Positions 40,101 through 52,100 of a DNA stretch of 64,000 nucleotides are shown here, in pieces. A program made the position numbers and the translations under genes. Origin of the DNA: Patiria miniata (lineage: Eukaryota > Echinodermata > Asteroidea > Valvatida > Asterinidae). Each line of letters opens with the position of its first letter. Positions within the stretch are counted from its first letter, which is position 1. The notes below the pieces were generated by a model, which was given only the letters and a program-made list of their open reading frames with translations, was not told where the DNA came from and made no database searches. The stretch is from NCBI RefSeq assembly GCF_015706575.1, contig NW_024037056.1:10553176-10617175 (forward strand). The letters are read 5' to 3'.

Positions 40101-43100
40101 TCGGGCTCCTCGGGAGACTTTGCAATTTCAGCGGAGAGGTTTTGGAAACGCTAGAGCCCATGTTTTGTGTAGATTTTGGCGTGATTGTATTTCACTAATT
40201 CAGTTTCGCCGCCCAATTTATTATGCAGTCTGGTCCAATACATTTGTACACAGTGGAGTGGAAAGCATATTACTGACAAGTCACATGTGTTTCCTGAAAA
40301 ACAAAATTTAAGAGAAGAATTTCAAATGTGTTTTAAAGGTAGAGGAGATCATTTGTCATGTGTGCACTTGTTTTGTTTGAAGCAACGAGAGTACTCAAAA
40401 GCTGAAGACGGGTGCTTAACAACTAATCTGGGGCCAATTTCACGGCGCTGCTAAGCACACAAATTTGCTTAGCAGAAAAAAAGTCTGGCTTATACATATA
40501 CATGTAAAAGCAGGTTACCAGCAAAAACTCCATCTGATTTTCCTGGTAAACTGCTTTTATAAGCCAGGCTTTTTTTGTGCTAAGCACATTTTTTTGCTTA
40601 GCAGCGCCGTGAAATTGGGCCCAGATGAAGTTTTAGCTATTGAATAGAAAACAATATTCTAGGATCTGGATTTCAATTCAAAGTTGCCGAGTTATGCTTT
40701 GAATTGCATCCCGAAATCAGCATCTACAATGTATGTGATGTAGATTCAATACTGGTTTACCCTTCACCAACGTCATTTATAAACTCACAGACTACTTGAG
40801 TTGGAATCTAACCCACGACCTCCTGCTTACTAGTGCGGAAGTCGTGGGTTCGAGTCCCACCCAAGTATCTTGTGATTTTTTTTCTCACAATCATTCCGTT
40901 TTCTCACAATCACTGCTTTTATAAGCCAGGCTTTTTTTGTGCTAAGCAAATTGTTTTGCTGAGCAGTATACAGTGTGTATAAAATATGTATATTTTTTCT
41001 CACAATCACTCAGTATACAGTGTGTATAAAATATGTCGGTATTGAAAACCCAATATCGAAAAGACTGGAGCAAGTCTACTCCGCCCTTCATGAACCAGCC
41101 ATTTTGACGTGTTTGTTTTCATTGCAATCTGAATCTGGTGTCTTGCACCAGCCATGTCATGTACATGCCATAGGCTATCGCACTCAAAATGGGATGGGTT
41201 GCCACACACGTTGAGAAATAATTCCAGCAAGACAACAAATTATGGTGCCAAGAATCTTTGGACACCCCCTAACATTTGGAACGATAATCTACTGTATTGA
41301 ATCGGAAGAGGTTGATTGGCAAGGCCTCAAATCGGGAAACATCAGACCAGCTTGTTTGGTTAATAGTTTTGGGCGTGGAGTCCATGTAGTTTCAACAACG
41401 GAGACAAATATTTACAGGGTGAATTAAAAAAACGAAACCCAAATGGCGGGACCATTGTTTTAGTGAAGTTCTGCATGTAGCACTTTCAAAATCTAGGATA
41501 TAAAAAGCCCAATTCATAAGCTTTCTTTTAGTTCATGAATCATTCCAATTACTCACGTACTGTACTTGTACTTTTCAATTTTAAACACAACCACTGTTTT
41601 TAAAGTTCTGTCCACGGATCACAAAAAAGGCGTACGTTCTTTCAGTTTCATCAAAACGAAAACAATTCACTCACATCCCTATGTGATTTGGTTTCGTTTT
41701 GCTGAAAGAACACTGAACTTTTTTGTGATACATGGACAGAACCTTAAAACGGTGGTTGTGTTTAAAATTCCGTAACTTGAAAAGTACATGAGTGATTTGA
41801 ATGATTCTTGTACTAAAAGAAAGCTTATGAATTGGGCTTTCATATCCTATATTTTGAAAGTGCTACATGCAGAACTTTTGACATTTGGGTTTCGTTTTTT
41901 TTTTATTCACCCTGTATTTGGAACCACTAAACAATTTGAAAAGTCGAACTCTAAAAATTGTGAATGTGATGTTTTCTCTGTTTCGATAAATATTAGATTA
42001 AGGTAGGAGAGACTGTTCCAATCCTTGATTGTCCTGGGGAGGAAACTGTTGTTGAAGGTTCTGGTTGTGGCATACAATTGATTCAGTTTGCGTTTACAAT
42101 GTACGGTATGTCCTCGGGATGATCAAGTATTTGCAGTTAAACAAAGGCCTCTGCTGGTGAATAAGCTTTTGATGCAAACATGCTTAATCTTTTTCAAACT
42201 GTTGAAGTTCTTGTGGGAATTTCATAAACCACATTAATAGCTGCGATGCAATAAAAATGTACATTGTTTGATTACCAGTGTACACAGATATTACATTAGC
42301 TGTTCAGGTTTTTCCACATGGTACCGGTATTTACAGATTGGATACAAATATGTACAGACTTTAGGGCCTACTACAAAGTTGTACAGATTTTGTAACCAAT
42401 ATAAATGTTAAGTAAAGATGTTTTTTACAAAGTGGTAAAAAAAAATCCAAAGGTTTTTTTAATTGCTTACAAAATATATTATAAATATTTATATGGATCT
42501 AATTGTACATATTTTGTTAAAAATGTTTTAAGACTTTATTCGGCTTGGTAAATATTTTGCTTAAAAAATTTGAAAAGATTAAACCCTTAATTTGGACTTA
42601 ACACAGTTTATCACAGATGCACAAAATCACACTTCAGGGTGTTATGTTTTTACTGCCATTTTGTGGTTTATACTTTATAGTCTTTTCAATTTTTGTCTCA
42701 TTTAGGCAGCTGATGAGGACAATGTTATGTACATTGATGGCAGTAGTGGGGACGGGGCCGAACCCGATGGAGGCGAAACGCCCGACGACGAAGACAACAC
42801 AGACGCACCGGCCGAATTGGGATCAGGGACAGACAGACCGGGAACAAAAGTTGCAGGTAAGATATTGATCAGTTGTTTCAGGAAAAAACCTTCCTTAATC
42901 TTAACCCTAACCCCCTAGGCCCTTGTTGCTTACAACCATCCTCAATCCTCCAAAATCCTTCAAAATTTTGCAACTCCGCCTAAATTTTTCAAAATTGTCA
43001 GACAGTCCTGCCTCAAAATGCATTCATCCTCAATCCTCCAAAATCCTCCTCATCCCAAAACTTTGCACTCGTGTTTAAATGAAGGATAAACCAACGCCAA

Positions 43101-46100
43101 ATCCTTCAAAATCATCAGACAGTCCTGCCTCAAAATGCATTCATCCTCAATCCTCCAAAATCCTCTTGTGCTTCAATCACCATTCATCCTCAATCCTCCA
43201 AAATCCTCTTGTGCTTCAATCACCATTCATCCTCAATCCTCCAAAATCCTCTTGTGCTTCAATCACCATTCATCCTCAATCCTCCAAAATCCTCTTGTGC
43301 TTCATTCACCATTCATCCTCAATCCTCCAAAATCCTCATGTGCTTCAATCACCATTCATCCTCAATCCTCCAGAATCCTCATTTGATTCAATCACCATTC
43401 ATCCTCAATCCTCTAGAATCCTCCAAAACCGCCAGGAGGATTTTGGAGGAGGGAGGTGGGTTAGGGTTAATCTTAATCCTCCTCAATTCTCCAGAATCAA
43501 CCAGGCGGTTTGGGAGGATTTTGGAGGATTGAGGCTGAATTGCAAGAAAGTGTCTGTTGATTTTGGAGGATGCATTGTGTCGAGGTGTTACGCCGTACCC
43601 AGCATTGTTTATGTTCAGCCGTGCATAATTGAGGCCCACGTTATACCAGATACCATCCGCACTGCTTCTGGATATCACCGGCACTGCTCCAACGTCGCAG
43701 CATTTTGAAGAATTGAGGCAGTAGTCACCCCTCGATTGAAAACATTCAAGACATCACAAATGATTTTGGAGGATTGAGGCTGAATCCGACTTTTAAAGGA
43801 TGGCAGTTGGAGGACTTTGCAGGATTGAGAATGGATCCTAGCAAAAAGTGCCTACGGGGTAAAGTTAATGATACTTAAATGGCAGTTTACAAACTACGTG
43901 TAGCAAGGTAATAGGGACGGGAAAATGTCGCGCTTTTGACCCTAAATTTGACTCGTTAGGAATTAGGTAAAACAAGCAGAAAAGAGTAAGGAACAAAAAG
44001 TATCGTACATTTTTATAAACACCCAACATGATAGCATTTTGGATTAGCGACTCTGGAACACAAAGAAGTTCTCAGTCTCCCCTCAATGAGAAAAACTGAT
44101 TTGAAATGAGAAAAACTGATTGATCTGCTTTGGGGAAATGAAACTGAAATAAATTGGAAGCATTTTTTTACTCTAGTTTGGTTATCGACATGTAACAAGA
44201 ATGAGGAAGTTGGAACTGGTTACAAAACACAGCTACAGTTGGCCGATGTTTTTGTTGCGTTGTCGAAACCGTTGAAGCTTTTGTTGCATCGTCGAAATCG
44301 TTGCATTTCCATCCCTACCAGGGGTCATAGGGTCATGGGCGCTTTCCTTATGTTCCATTATTCTCTTAAATTGAGGGGAAAATGAGGGATTTTTTTTTTT
44401 GGTTTGTGTGACAAACTTGGATACAATAACGCATTGCCGGATGTAACACAATGGAGATTTTTGTAAGGAAACCTGATATCACTGGTTGACTAAACTACTG
44501 CCTGTCACTTTGGGTTAGAAAAACTCGACTTTGAAATGGGGAACAATTTTTTTTGGGGGGGGGGGGGGGAGTAAACAAAAAATAGGTCATGCCAAGAATG
44601 GCTCGCATAAAAGGCAGGAACTGGACGGGGGAACTTAATAGAATTGCTTACTTTCTGTTCTGTGGGATTTCGGAGAGTGAAAACGAAACAGACCGGCAAA
44701 CCACATCCAGGTAAATGGATTGCTTCCTTTTCAAAGAAAAACAATCGGACGTGGTTCAGAAACTTGCAGGGCAGTAACCATTGAAGTCGGTACCCGGCCT
44801 AAACCGGTCCCTTTCCAAAATTGTTCGTTATCCTATTTGCATCTACCCAACATGCAGGCCTGGCTTGTCGTTTGCGAACCGAACGGGGGGAGGCTATTTA
44901 TTTTTTAATTCCCAGTTAATGGGTTCTTTTATTAGAAAATCGAATTACGGTCGGACGGAAAAGACATTTCAAGAAGGCACCAAGGCTGGGGTAAAGTGAG
45001 GCCGTTTGCCTCCGTGAACTTAGAGAAATTGTTGTTTCAAACGCTGTACAGCTTGCACACTTCATCGTTTATGTGTACGCTAAAGCCTACTGTGTCTAAC
45101 AGGCATGAGATTTTTCAGACTATTGCCTGAATTCAGACTTTTTGAATCTGAGAGAAAGACATTGTCAGTATAGAAAGAAATGCATCTTTCAGATCTTTCA
45201 TCCAAACTTCTTACTATATTTTCAGAAAATGTTCAAACAGTTTCTTCAAAATTTGACAATCTCATCCTGTTTCTAACAAAACCCAACAAGGAGCAAATTT
45301 GTTGGATTGTTGTTCATCTGGTGAACTTTGTGAAATTTCTTGTTAGCTTATGAATCATTTGTATCACATCTTAGAACATTCTACATGTAAGTTCTCTGAA
45401 ACTGAAGTAAATATTTTTTTGGGCTGCCATAGTGTAACAACACTGCTCCAACTTTGAACTTACAAAATGTAAAGGCATAATATTTATCCCAAAAGTAAGG
45501 TACCAAATTATCAGTACTGGTACTAAACACCCTGTGAAATTATTCCGTCTGGCTTGCTGTCATTTAGAAGAAATAAAAAAATGTAGGAGATTTCCAGCAA
45601 TCAGTCAGTTGACTGATTTTTGGAAATAAAGAGTGCCATTGACGAAAGAGTGTTTCATGATCAAAAGGTTGTGCGCAGTTTTTCACTGTATTCTGGAAAA
45701 GTGTATTTATCCACTGAGCTCAAAAGTTCAACAGGTTAGGTTTTGAAAATTCTCCTTTGGATTTGGAGTGGTGTTAGTATTAGAAAATAACAAAATGCAT
45801 AAACAGCAAATGATGCTGTATGAAAAAGAATCCCCTTTAAAATATTTTTGCTGCCGCGCCAAAAAAACAACAGCACTTACGGCAATTTCCATCTGTGCCT
45901 TTCACCCAAACTACCTCTCAACACGTCCACCCCTGCAATAAGAATCATCATAATGTTGTCTGCTAGTCCCAGATCCAAAATCCAGGCAGGTTCATATTAC
46001 AAGAAATGAAAGGGCCCCGTACCAGAGGTTCGTGTTTACGGCATTCGGTGGAAACCGGCCGGACTGCGGGATGTAGCCCCGCAGGTTTTACTGGCTCGCT

Positions 46101-49100
46101 GGGCTGTTCCATTCAGACTTGGTTCGTTTCTTTCGCTGTTGGTCAAAGAGGGGGAAGAAATATGAAGGAAAGAAATTTAGGGGATTGCAATAAAAATAAA
46201 ATCTTGCTTTTATGCAGGGCTGTGTCATTCCGACCCTGTTAATTTCTTTGGCTGTTCACCAGTGAAGAAAAGAAACTATTAAAAGATTTTAGTAAAACAA
46301 AATGGGGTTTCATGTTCATGTAGGGCTTATAAGCCTCATGGAGTGATCCTCTGTAGGGAAAACATGTGTTCTTTGACATTTTTTTCATTGAATATTTCAT
46401 CCGACCTATGCACGTGTAACATTGGAATTTGACAAAGTAGGGCCGAGGGAACTATGTGTAGTTTATCAAGAGAAAATTGTTGGAATACTTACTTGAATCT
46501 ATTGAGAATTTGGCTGTGGATCATGTGTGAGGTATTGGTATAAATAATACCGAGAATGGTACCAATAGTGAAACTTTCCCATAAGGTTGTGCCTAAAAAT
46601 TATCAAACTTTAAGACCCCTAACCCCTATTTTATTTTATCCTAACCCTGCAAATTTTGGTTTTCTTATGTGTCGGACCACAAGCAATCGAAATAAAAAAT
46701 TTGCCTCCAAAGAGGAGTTATAACATCACAGAGACATTGAAATGTCTATTTAATCTACATTGTACATACCGGTACCTTGTCTCCCTATTGGTATACGGTA
46801 ACTTGTACAATGAATAAATGTCTCCCTAAGGGTGCATTAATTTACAGGAACACAGAATACTGTACTATGCCAAAGCATTTAACTTCAAGTACAAAACTTG
46901 AATTTAAAACAATAATATTATTTGTAAAACTCCTCATGAAAAATACACACATGTACACTCACTTCGCTTCCTGTAAATTCAGACTTTTTCCATTGAAAAA
47001 AAACCCAAACAAACAAACAAACACCACCCCCCCCCCACAAAAAATAAAAACCTCTGCAATTTCCCATCTCATTTCGGACGCCCATTAAAGTCAACTCAAC
47101 TGCGTCCGGTCACCTGAGCGTTTCACCTTTCACTAATTGGCCAGCTCGGCGGGCGCCAGTCTCGGCATCCATATGCCCTGCAACTATCAACCCGAGCCTG
47201 CCGAAGGCCGGCGTAAATAACCAAAACAAGTCTTGTCATTAAAGGTACTTGACAATAAGTGGTGGCTCATCACACACATTAATTGAGACGTTACTGTATG
47301 GGTGGGACGGCTAGATTCGCAGCCACTTTAAAATTGTTATTCACAAGTTTTTTTAGTCGGACAATCAGACATTCCTACAGTGAACAAATTTAAATATCTA
47401 AAAATTCTTTAGATATTTGTAGGCGTTTACATACTGTATTTCTTCTTCTTTTTTATTGTAGGATTTTTACTTTTTTTTTTTTTTTTTAATTTTTTATTTG
47501 TTAATTTTTTTTGGGAAGGGTTGGAATGTGTTTTTTTTTTAAAGGCAATTTTAGCCCGATCATCAGAAATATGAAACGGAATAATTGAACCATTACTCTG
47601 CCCTCTCTGGTACCACTCGTCAAAACTTGCACCCAACCCCAACTTGAAAATACTCCCCCCCCCCCCCCCAGAACAACTCTCACAAACCTCCAGTCTTCCA
47701 GCTTCAAAATTGCGACAGTCCTCGATCTTCATCTTCGATCCTAAACATTGGCCGCAGCTCGGCCCACCAGGCAGTATGTCATCAAAAAGGGATTAGCTAC
47801 CAGGGCCGGTCGGTGTCGCGCTTTAATCTGACTGACGAGTGAATGTGATGCGAGGAGGGTCACCTTGTTCCATGAAGAGGATAATTGGTTGTCTCAAGGA
47901 GCTTGGACCTCAGGGAGTGTCAGTGGACATCCTTGATTTGTGTCATTGGGAAGACCACGTCCAAGATTTTGTGTACGAGTTGTCTAACCTTAACCTTGTG
48001 TAACCTAACAAGATCTAACTGTTAGAATCTGGGGCCAATTTCGATGTACCGGTACATGTAAGCACAGAGTTTTGCTAAGCAGGGAAGAATTATGCTTTGC
48101 AAATACAGGTTACCAGCCAAAAATCTCATGTTGTGTGTATTGCTGTTGCCTGGTATTCTGCTAATTTTGCTAAGCTGGGCTCCCAAAAAAATCGCTAAGC
48201 AGTATTTTTTTGCTATTGGGTCCTGTTTGGGTTGTGCTGGTCAGTCCTACACGGAGTTTGTGGATTTTGCTGACGTTGCTTTGCTGTGAAAGCTTACGCT
48301 CAAAATGGAGTGTGGATTCTGTTGGATTGAGCAGGCTTTCACTTTGAACGCTGTAGTTGGATGCACTTTGATGATGGATTCCATTGGATTCCGTGGGATA
48401 TTATTGCATTTGGCAGACTTTGCATGTTCACACTCATAATGTAGGCTCTGTTGTAAGATTCGGTTGGATTGCATTGGAAGATCTGCACATTGTTGTTGGA
48501 TTGAGCAGACCAACACTTCGGCTTTGATGGATTTTAGTAGGTTTCATACCTACAGAAGTACTGTGTATCCACACAGTACTTTTGTTGGATTTTATAGGAT
48601 TCAGCAAGCTTTGACAGCTTTCACAACAGAACTCACCAAAGGGAAAAACCTAATATTGAGCTTTTGTGTGATAAACTGTTAGTTGAATTTCGGCAGGCTT
48701 GAAACTTGACTTGTTTATTTACAAGTTCTTCTGCCGAGCCTGCTCCGAATATTTATGGTTTGACAATAGGAAGCCATAACAAGGAAATTTCTAGTGGATT
48801 CTTTGGGTCCAGTCCAATCCACACTCTATAGAGCAATATTCTACGTGTATGATGGAAAACATGATCCGAGCAATTGGCAAACTGCCACGCACCGTGAAAT
48901 TGGATGTTTCCAGTTGACATTTTCACTCACTACAGTTCGAAAGAAAGAAGAAAAAAAATTAAAGTTTACAGATTTCCTCGTTGGGGAATATATATAATCT
49001 GTGTTTTAGCACCACAACTGCAAAAACAACAAGATTGTTTTTTTAGTACAACTTGTTCGTTTTATTTCAGAATAAAGTCACGTTTCCTGTAAAAAAAAAA

Positions 49101-52100
49101 GATAGAAAATAAAGAAGGATAAAAAATATAGACCGAGAATAACAATTAACATTCTTTTCCTTAACTGTCCTATGCAAACATACATACATGTACACTCTGT
49201 GCCAAGTTGTCCTTTCAGTCAAAATCAGTCAAGTGACTGTTTTGTAACAGTTAGAGCTCCCAGCTTACATAAAGCAGGATTGACTGGCTGTGACTGTTTA
49301 TGTAACTTGGTACAGCTATGCTTTGACTGTAGGTGATTGATAAGCCAGCTGTGCCCACCACTTGCCTGCTTTTGTCTGTTGGTGACTAGTCTGTGTAGAA
49401 GGCATGGCAGGGGAAGAGGATTGATTGTTTGACTGTCTGTGACTGTTCAGTCAGCAGGAGGGTTAAACAACCTTGCCTGTTTTTAAGTCAACCACTACAA
49501 AAGTAACAAATGGAGGCTTTTTTTAAGAAGAGAGAAAACAATTACAGTCACACCATAGCCGTTGGGCGATTGGCGAGCATTCCAGCTTTATAATAACCAA
49601 CGACACTTTAATCTCACACCCTTGTCCCTGTTCGTGCCAGCCACGGTCTCTAACCCCTGCTGGCTTTTTCTCACATCCCAACTACTTTTTATCTTGAAAT
49701 CCTGGAAACTCGGCGTGAAATTCTAGCTTTTCTTTTTCAGGCCCCCAAGTCCGGTCTGGACCCACAAAAAAAAGCCAACATGAACGCAGTGGGTTGGTAA
49801 TTCATTACACATGCAGTATTATCCTTGGGACTTTTTCGTCTGTTTTGGCAATTTGCCGAAACAGCCTTTGTTTTTGTTATTTTTTTCCCCCCTTTTTTCC
49901 AGACTCTTGTCCATAGCATTTCAATTTTCAACACGTACATGTACATGTAGCCTACATGTACATGTACCGGTATGTTCATGTATTCTTTCTTTATACCGAC
50001 TCTTACAGGGAATATACAACATTTGCTTTTGCTGTAATTTTCAGAAATGGCTGGATTCTGGGGTTAATATCTGATAGCAAATATTGTTACACTGACTTGT
50101 TTGAAGTTTTGTGTTCGTAGATGCTAGAAAAAACTGAGAAAACAATCATGTCCTTGTAGTCTGGTTCTCTGACCCTACTTAAGAAGAAACGGAGCAATTT
50201 ATAGACATCAGGGAATTATAAGGTCAGGAAACCAGTCTAGCTGGCTTGTACCCGTTCATAGATGTGTAATTGATTGCAAACAAAATGCAGACTAACTAAA
50301 TATGGTAAATTGCGGGCAGTATTTGAAAACAGCCAGTGTTGGAAAATGATACCACTTTTCTTGAAAATTTCAGCACACGGTAAAATGGTAAATTTTATGG
50401 TAATTTTTTTTTACCATTACCATGGTAATGGTAAAAAAGCCAGTGTTGGAAAATGATACCACTTTTCTTGAAAATTTCAGCACACCTGGTGCCACAATTT
50501 TTTAGGATGCTTTAGACTGCAATTCACTAACAGTCCAGCAAGGCTTTTCCAAATAATTTGGTAGTGTTTTTTTTACGTTTGCAAATGTTATATTCCCTTA
50601 ATAAGGCACGTTAGGTGGGGTTTTTTTTGGGGGGCGGGGGGGGGGGTTTGCGAGTGACTCAGACAAAGAAACCTTTCCAGTTGGTTTTCATTTGTTTTGA
50701 TTTCAAAAAAAGTTTGCGTAGGCTGTGCTGGTTAAACACGGTCGGACACTGCTGAGACAGATTATAAATGCACCACAGGCTGAAGTGATTGTGGTAACAG
50801 CAATCATTTATCTGCAGCAGGTGCTCATACATAAATGTAGAATTAGTCAATGTCCGGAAAGTCTTGCTTGATTTACACGGTGTATCAAAACAAGTCTGTA
50901 TCCTCTCTCATGTTTTTTTTTAAATTATTAGTAGAATGGTGTCTGTAAGTTTCAAACTTGACTGCCTTCCATTTTTTTATTTAATTTTTTTTTTTTTTTT
51001 TTACCCTTACTTTCTTCAATTCTCGAAAATCCTCCTGCCGGTTTTGGATGATTTTAGAGGATTGAGGATGAATGGCAAAGATGTATCGCTTTTTGTGTGG
51101 AAGATGCATTACATCAAGCCAGTAGGCCATATCCTGCACTGGTTATGTTCAGCCATGCATAAATCAGCCCTGTGTTTTTCTCATATTTCATCCACACTGC
51201 TTCTAAACGCCATTCGCACTGCTTTAAACCATACATGTAGCAGTAATTGGCAGAGGATTTTGGAGGATTGAGGCAGTGGTCACCCTCCACAGACTAATGT
51301 CAAGAAATAACGGATAATTTTGGAGGATTGAGGCTGAATAGATCTACATTTTTGTAATTTTGGTGGCAATTGGATGATTTTGCAGGATTGAGGTTGCATC
51401 TTAGCCAGAGAGCCAAGGGTTATATATTGTACTTACAAAAAAGAAAGAAAAGTAAATAGGACTTAAAGTTTTGTTGTGGAGGTTGAAAATTAGTTCATAC
51501 CAGTAGAACAGGAATAAAAGGCTTCTGAAAATGTCAAATATTTCATCAAATCTTGGGACTTGCCTTTCACCATCATAATAGGCAAAGGCCTTATTGCTGC
51601 AAGAAGATTGTTTACAAGCTGGTTAGGGTGGGACTTGGACCCACGACCTTCTGCTGACTAGTGCAGATGTCTTAACCACAGCCAAGATTATTATAGGCCT
51701 TCATGTTGTAAATTCATTGTCAGATCCATAAAATCAACAAAAAAAATCCCATTGGCATTTTTTGGCATTCAGATTTCTTCAACTACAAAACAAGACAAAC
51801 CACCGCCGCAAAAAAATATGCCCGACTTAAGAGAAGAGGTCATGACGGCATTTCAAAACCTATCTTCGATTCTAAATTAACGGCTTGCACAATCGACCTT
51901 TTTTTTTCTCTACGAGTCCGACTGATATGCACTATTGACCGAACTTGCCATTTTCCAAAAACATCCGACTAAATGTCAAGCCTTCTAACAGCTGTTTCAA
52001 GAATAGCAGTGTTCAATCTAGGAGCAAAAATACGCTGACGATCCTCAATATTGTTCTCCATCGGTGCGTGCCCAAGATCGAGCTTAATGAACTAAAAAGG

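Larger units (their letters stand above)
6728..42705 (+). other. Syndecan intron 1, 36 kb
   Basis: This phase 0 intron runs from GTAGGAG to the acceptor TCTCATTTAG. I found no convincing coding exon in it. Recognised repeats are listed separately. The stretches between them (6728-8506, 9576-10711, 11586-12945, 14769-15780, 16410-19170, 19270-20318, 20723-24594, 24847-25770, 25960-27100, 27230-28718, 29236-30720, 31057-32020, 33813-34599, 34933-35449, 36075-36755, 37160-37887, 38419-40429, 41917-42705) hold mostly AT-rich unique or decayed DNA with scattered TACATGTA words and homopolymers. A CRE-like site lies near 31360. Regulatory elements are expected in so long a first intron but cannot be located by eye. 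Confidence 0.85.

Noticed and set aside
40806..40866. A tRNA gene
   Set aside because: Only a T-arm/B-box part is present, arranged head to head; no acceptor stem or D-arm can be drawn.
42901..42915. Telomere-like TTAACCCTAACCC as an interstitial telomere
   Set aside because: There are only two units and they form the inverted ends of a TTAA-flanked element.
43079..43708. A 209-codon open frame with Ser, Pro and His repeats
   Set aside because: It translates the 43-bp units of a transposable element just inside intron 2; similar short frames occur in the other copy near 9314-9606.
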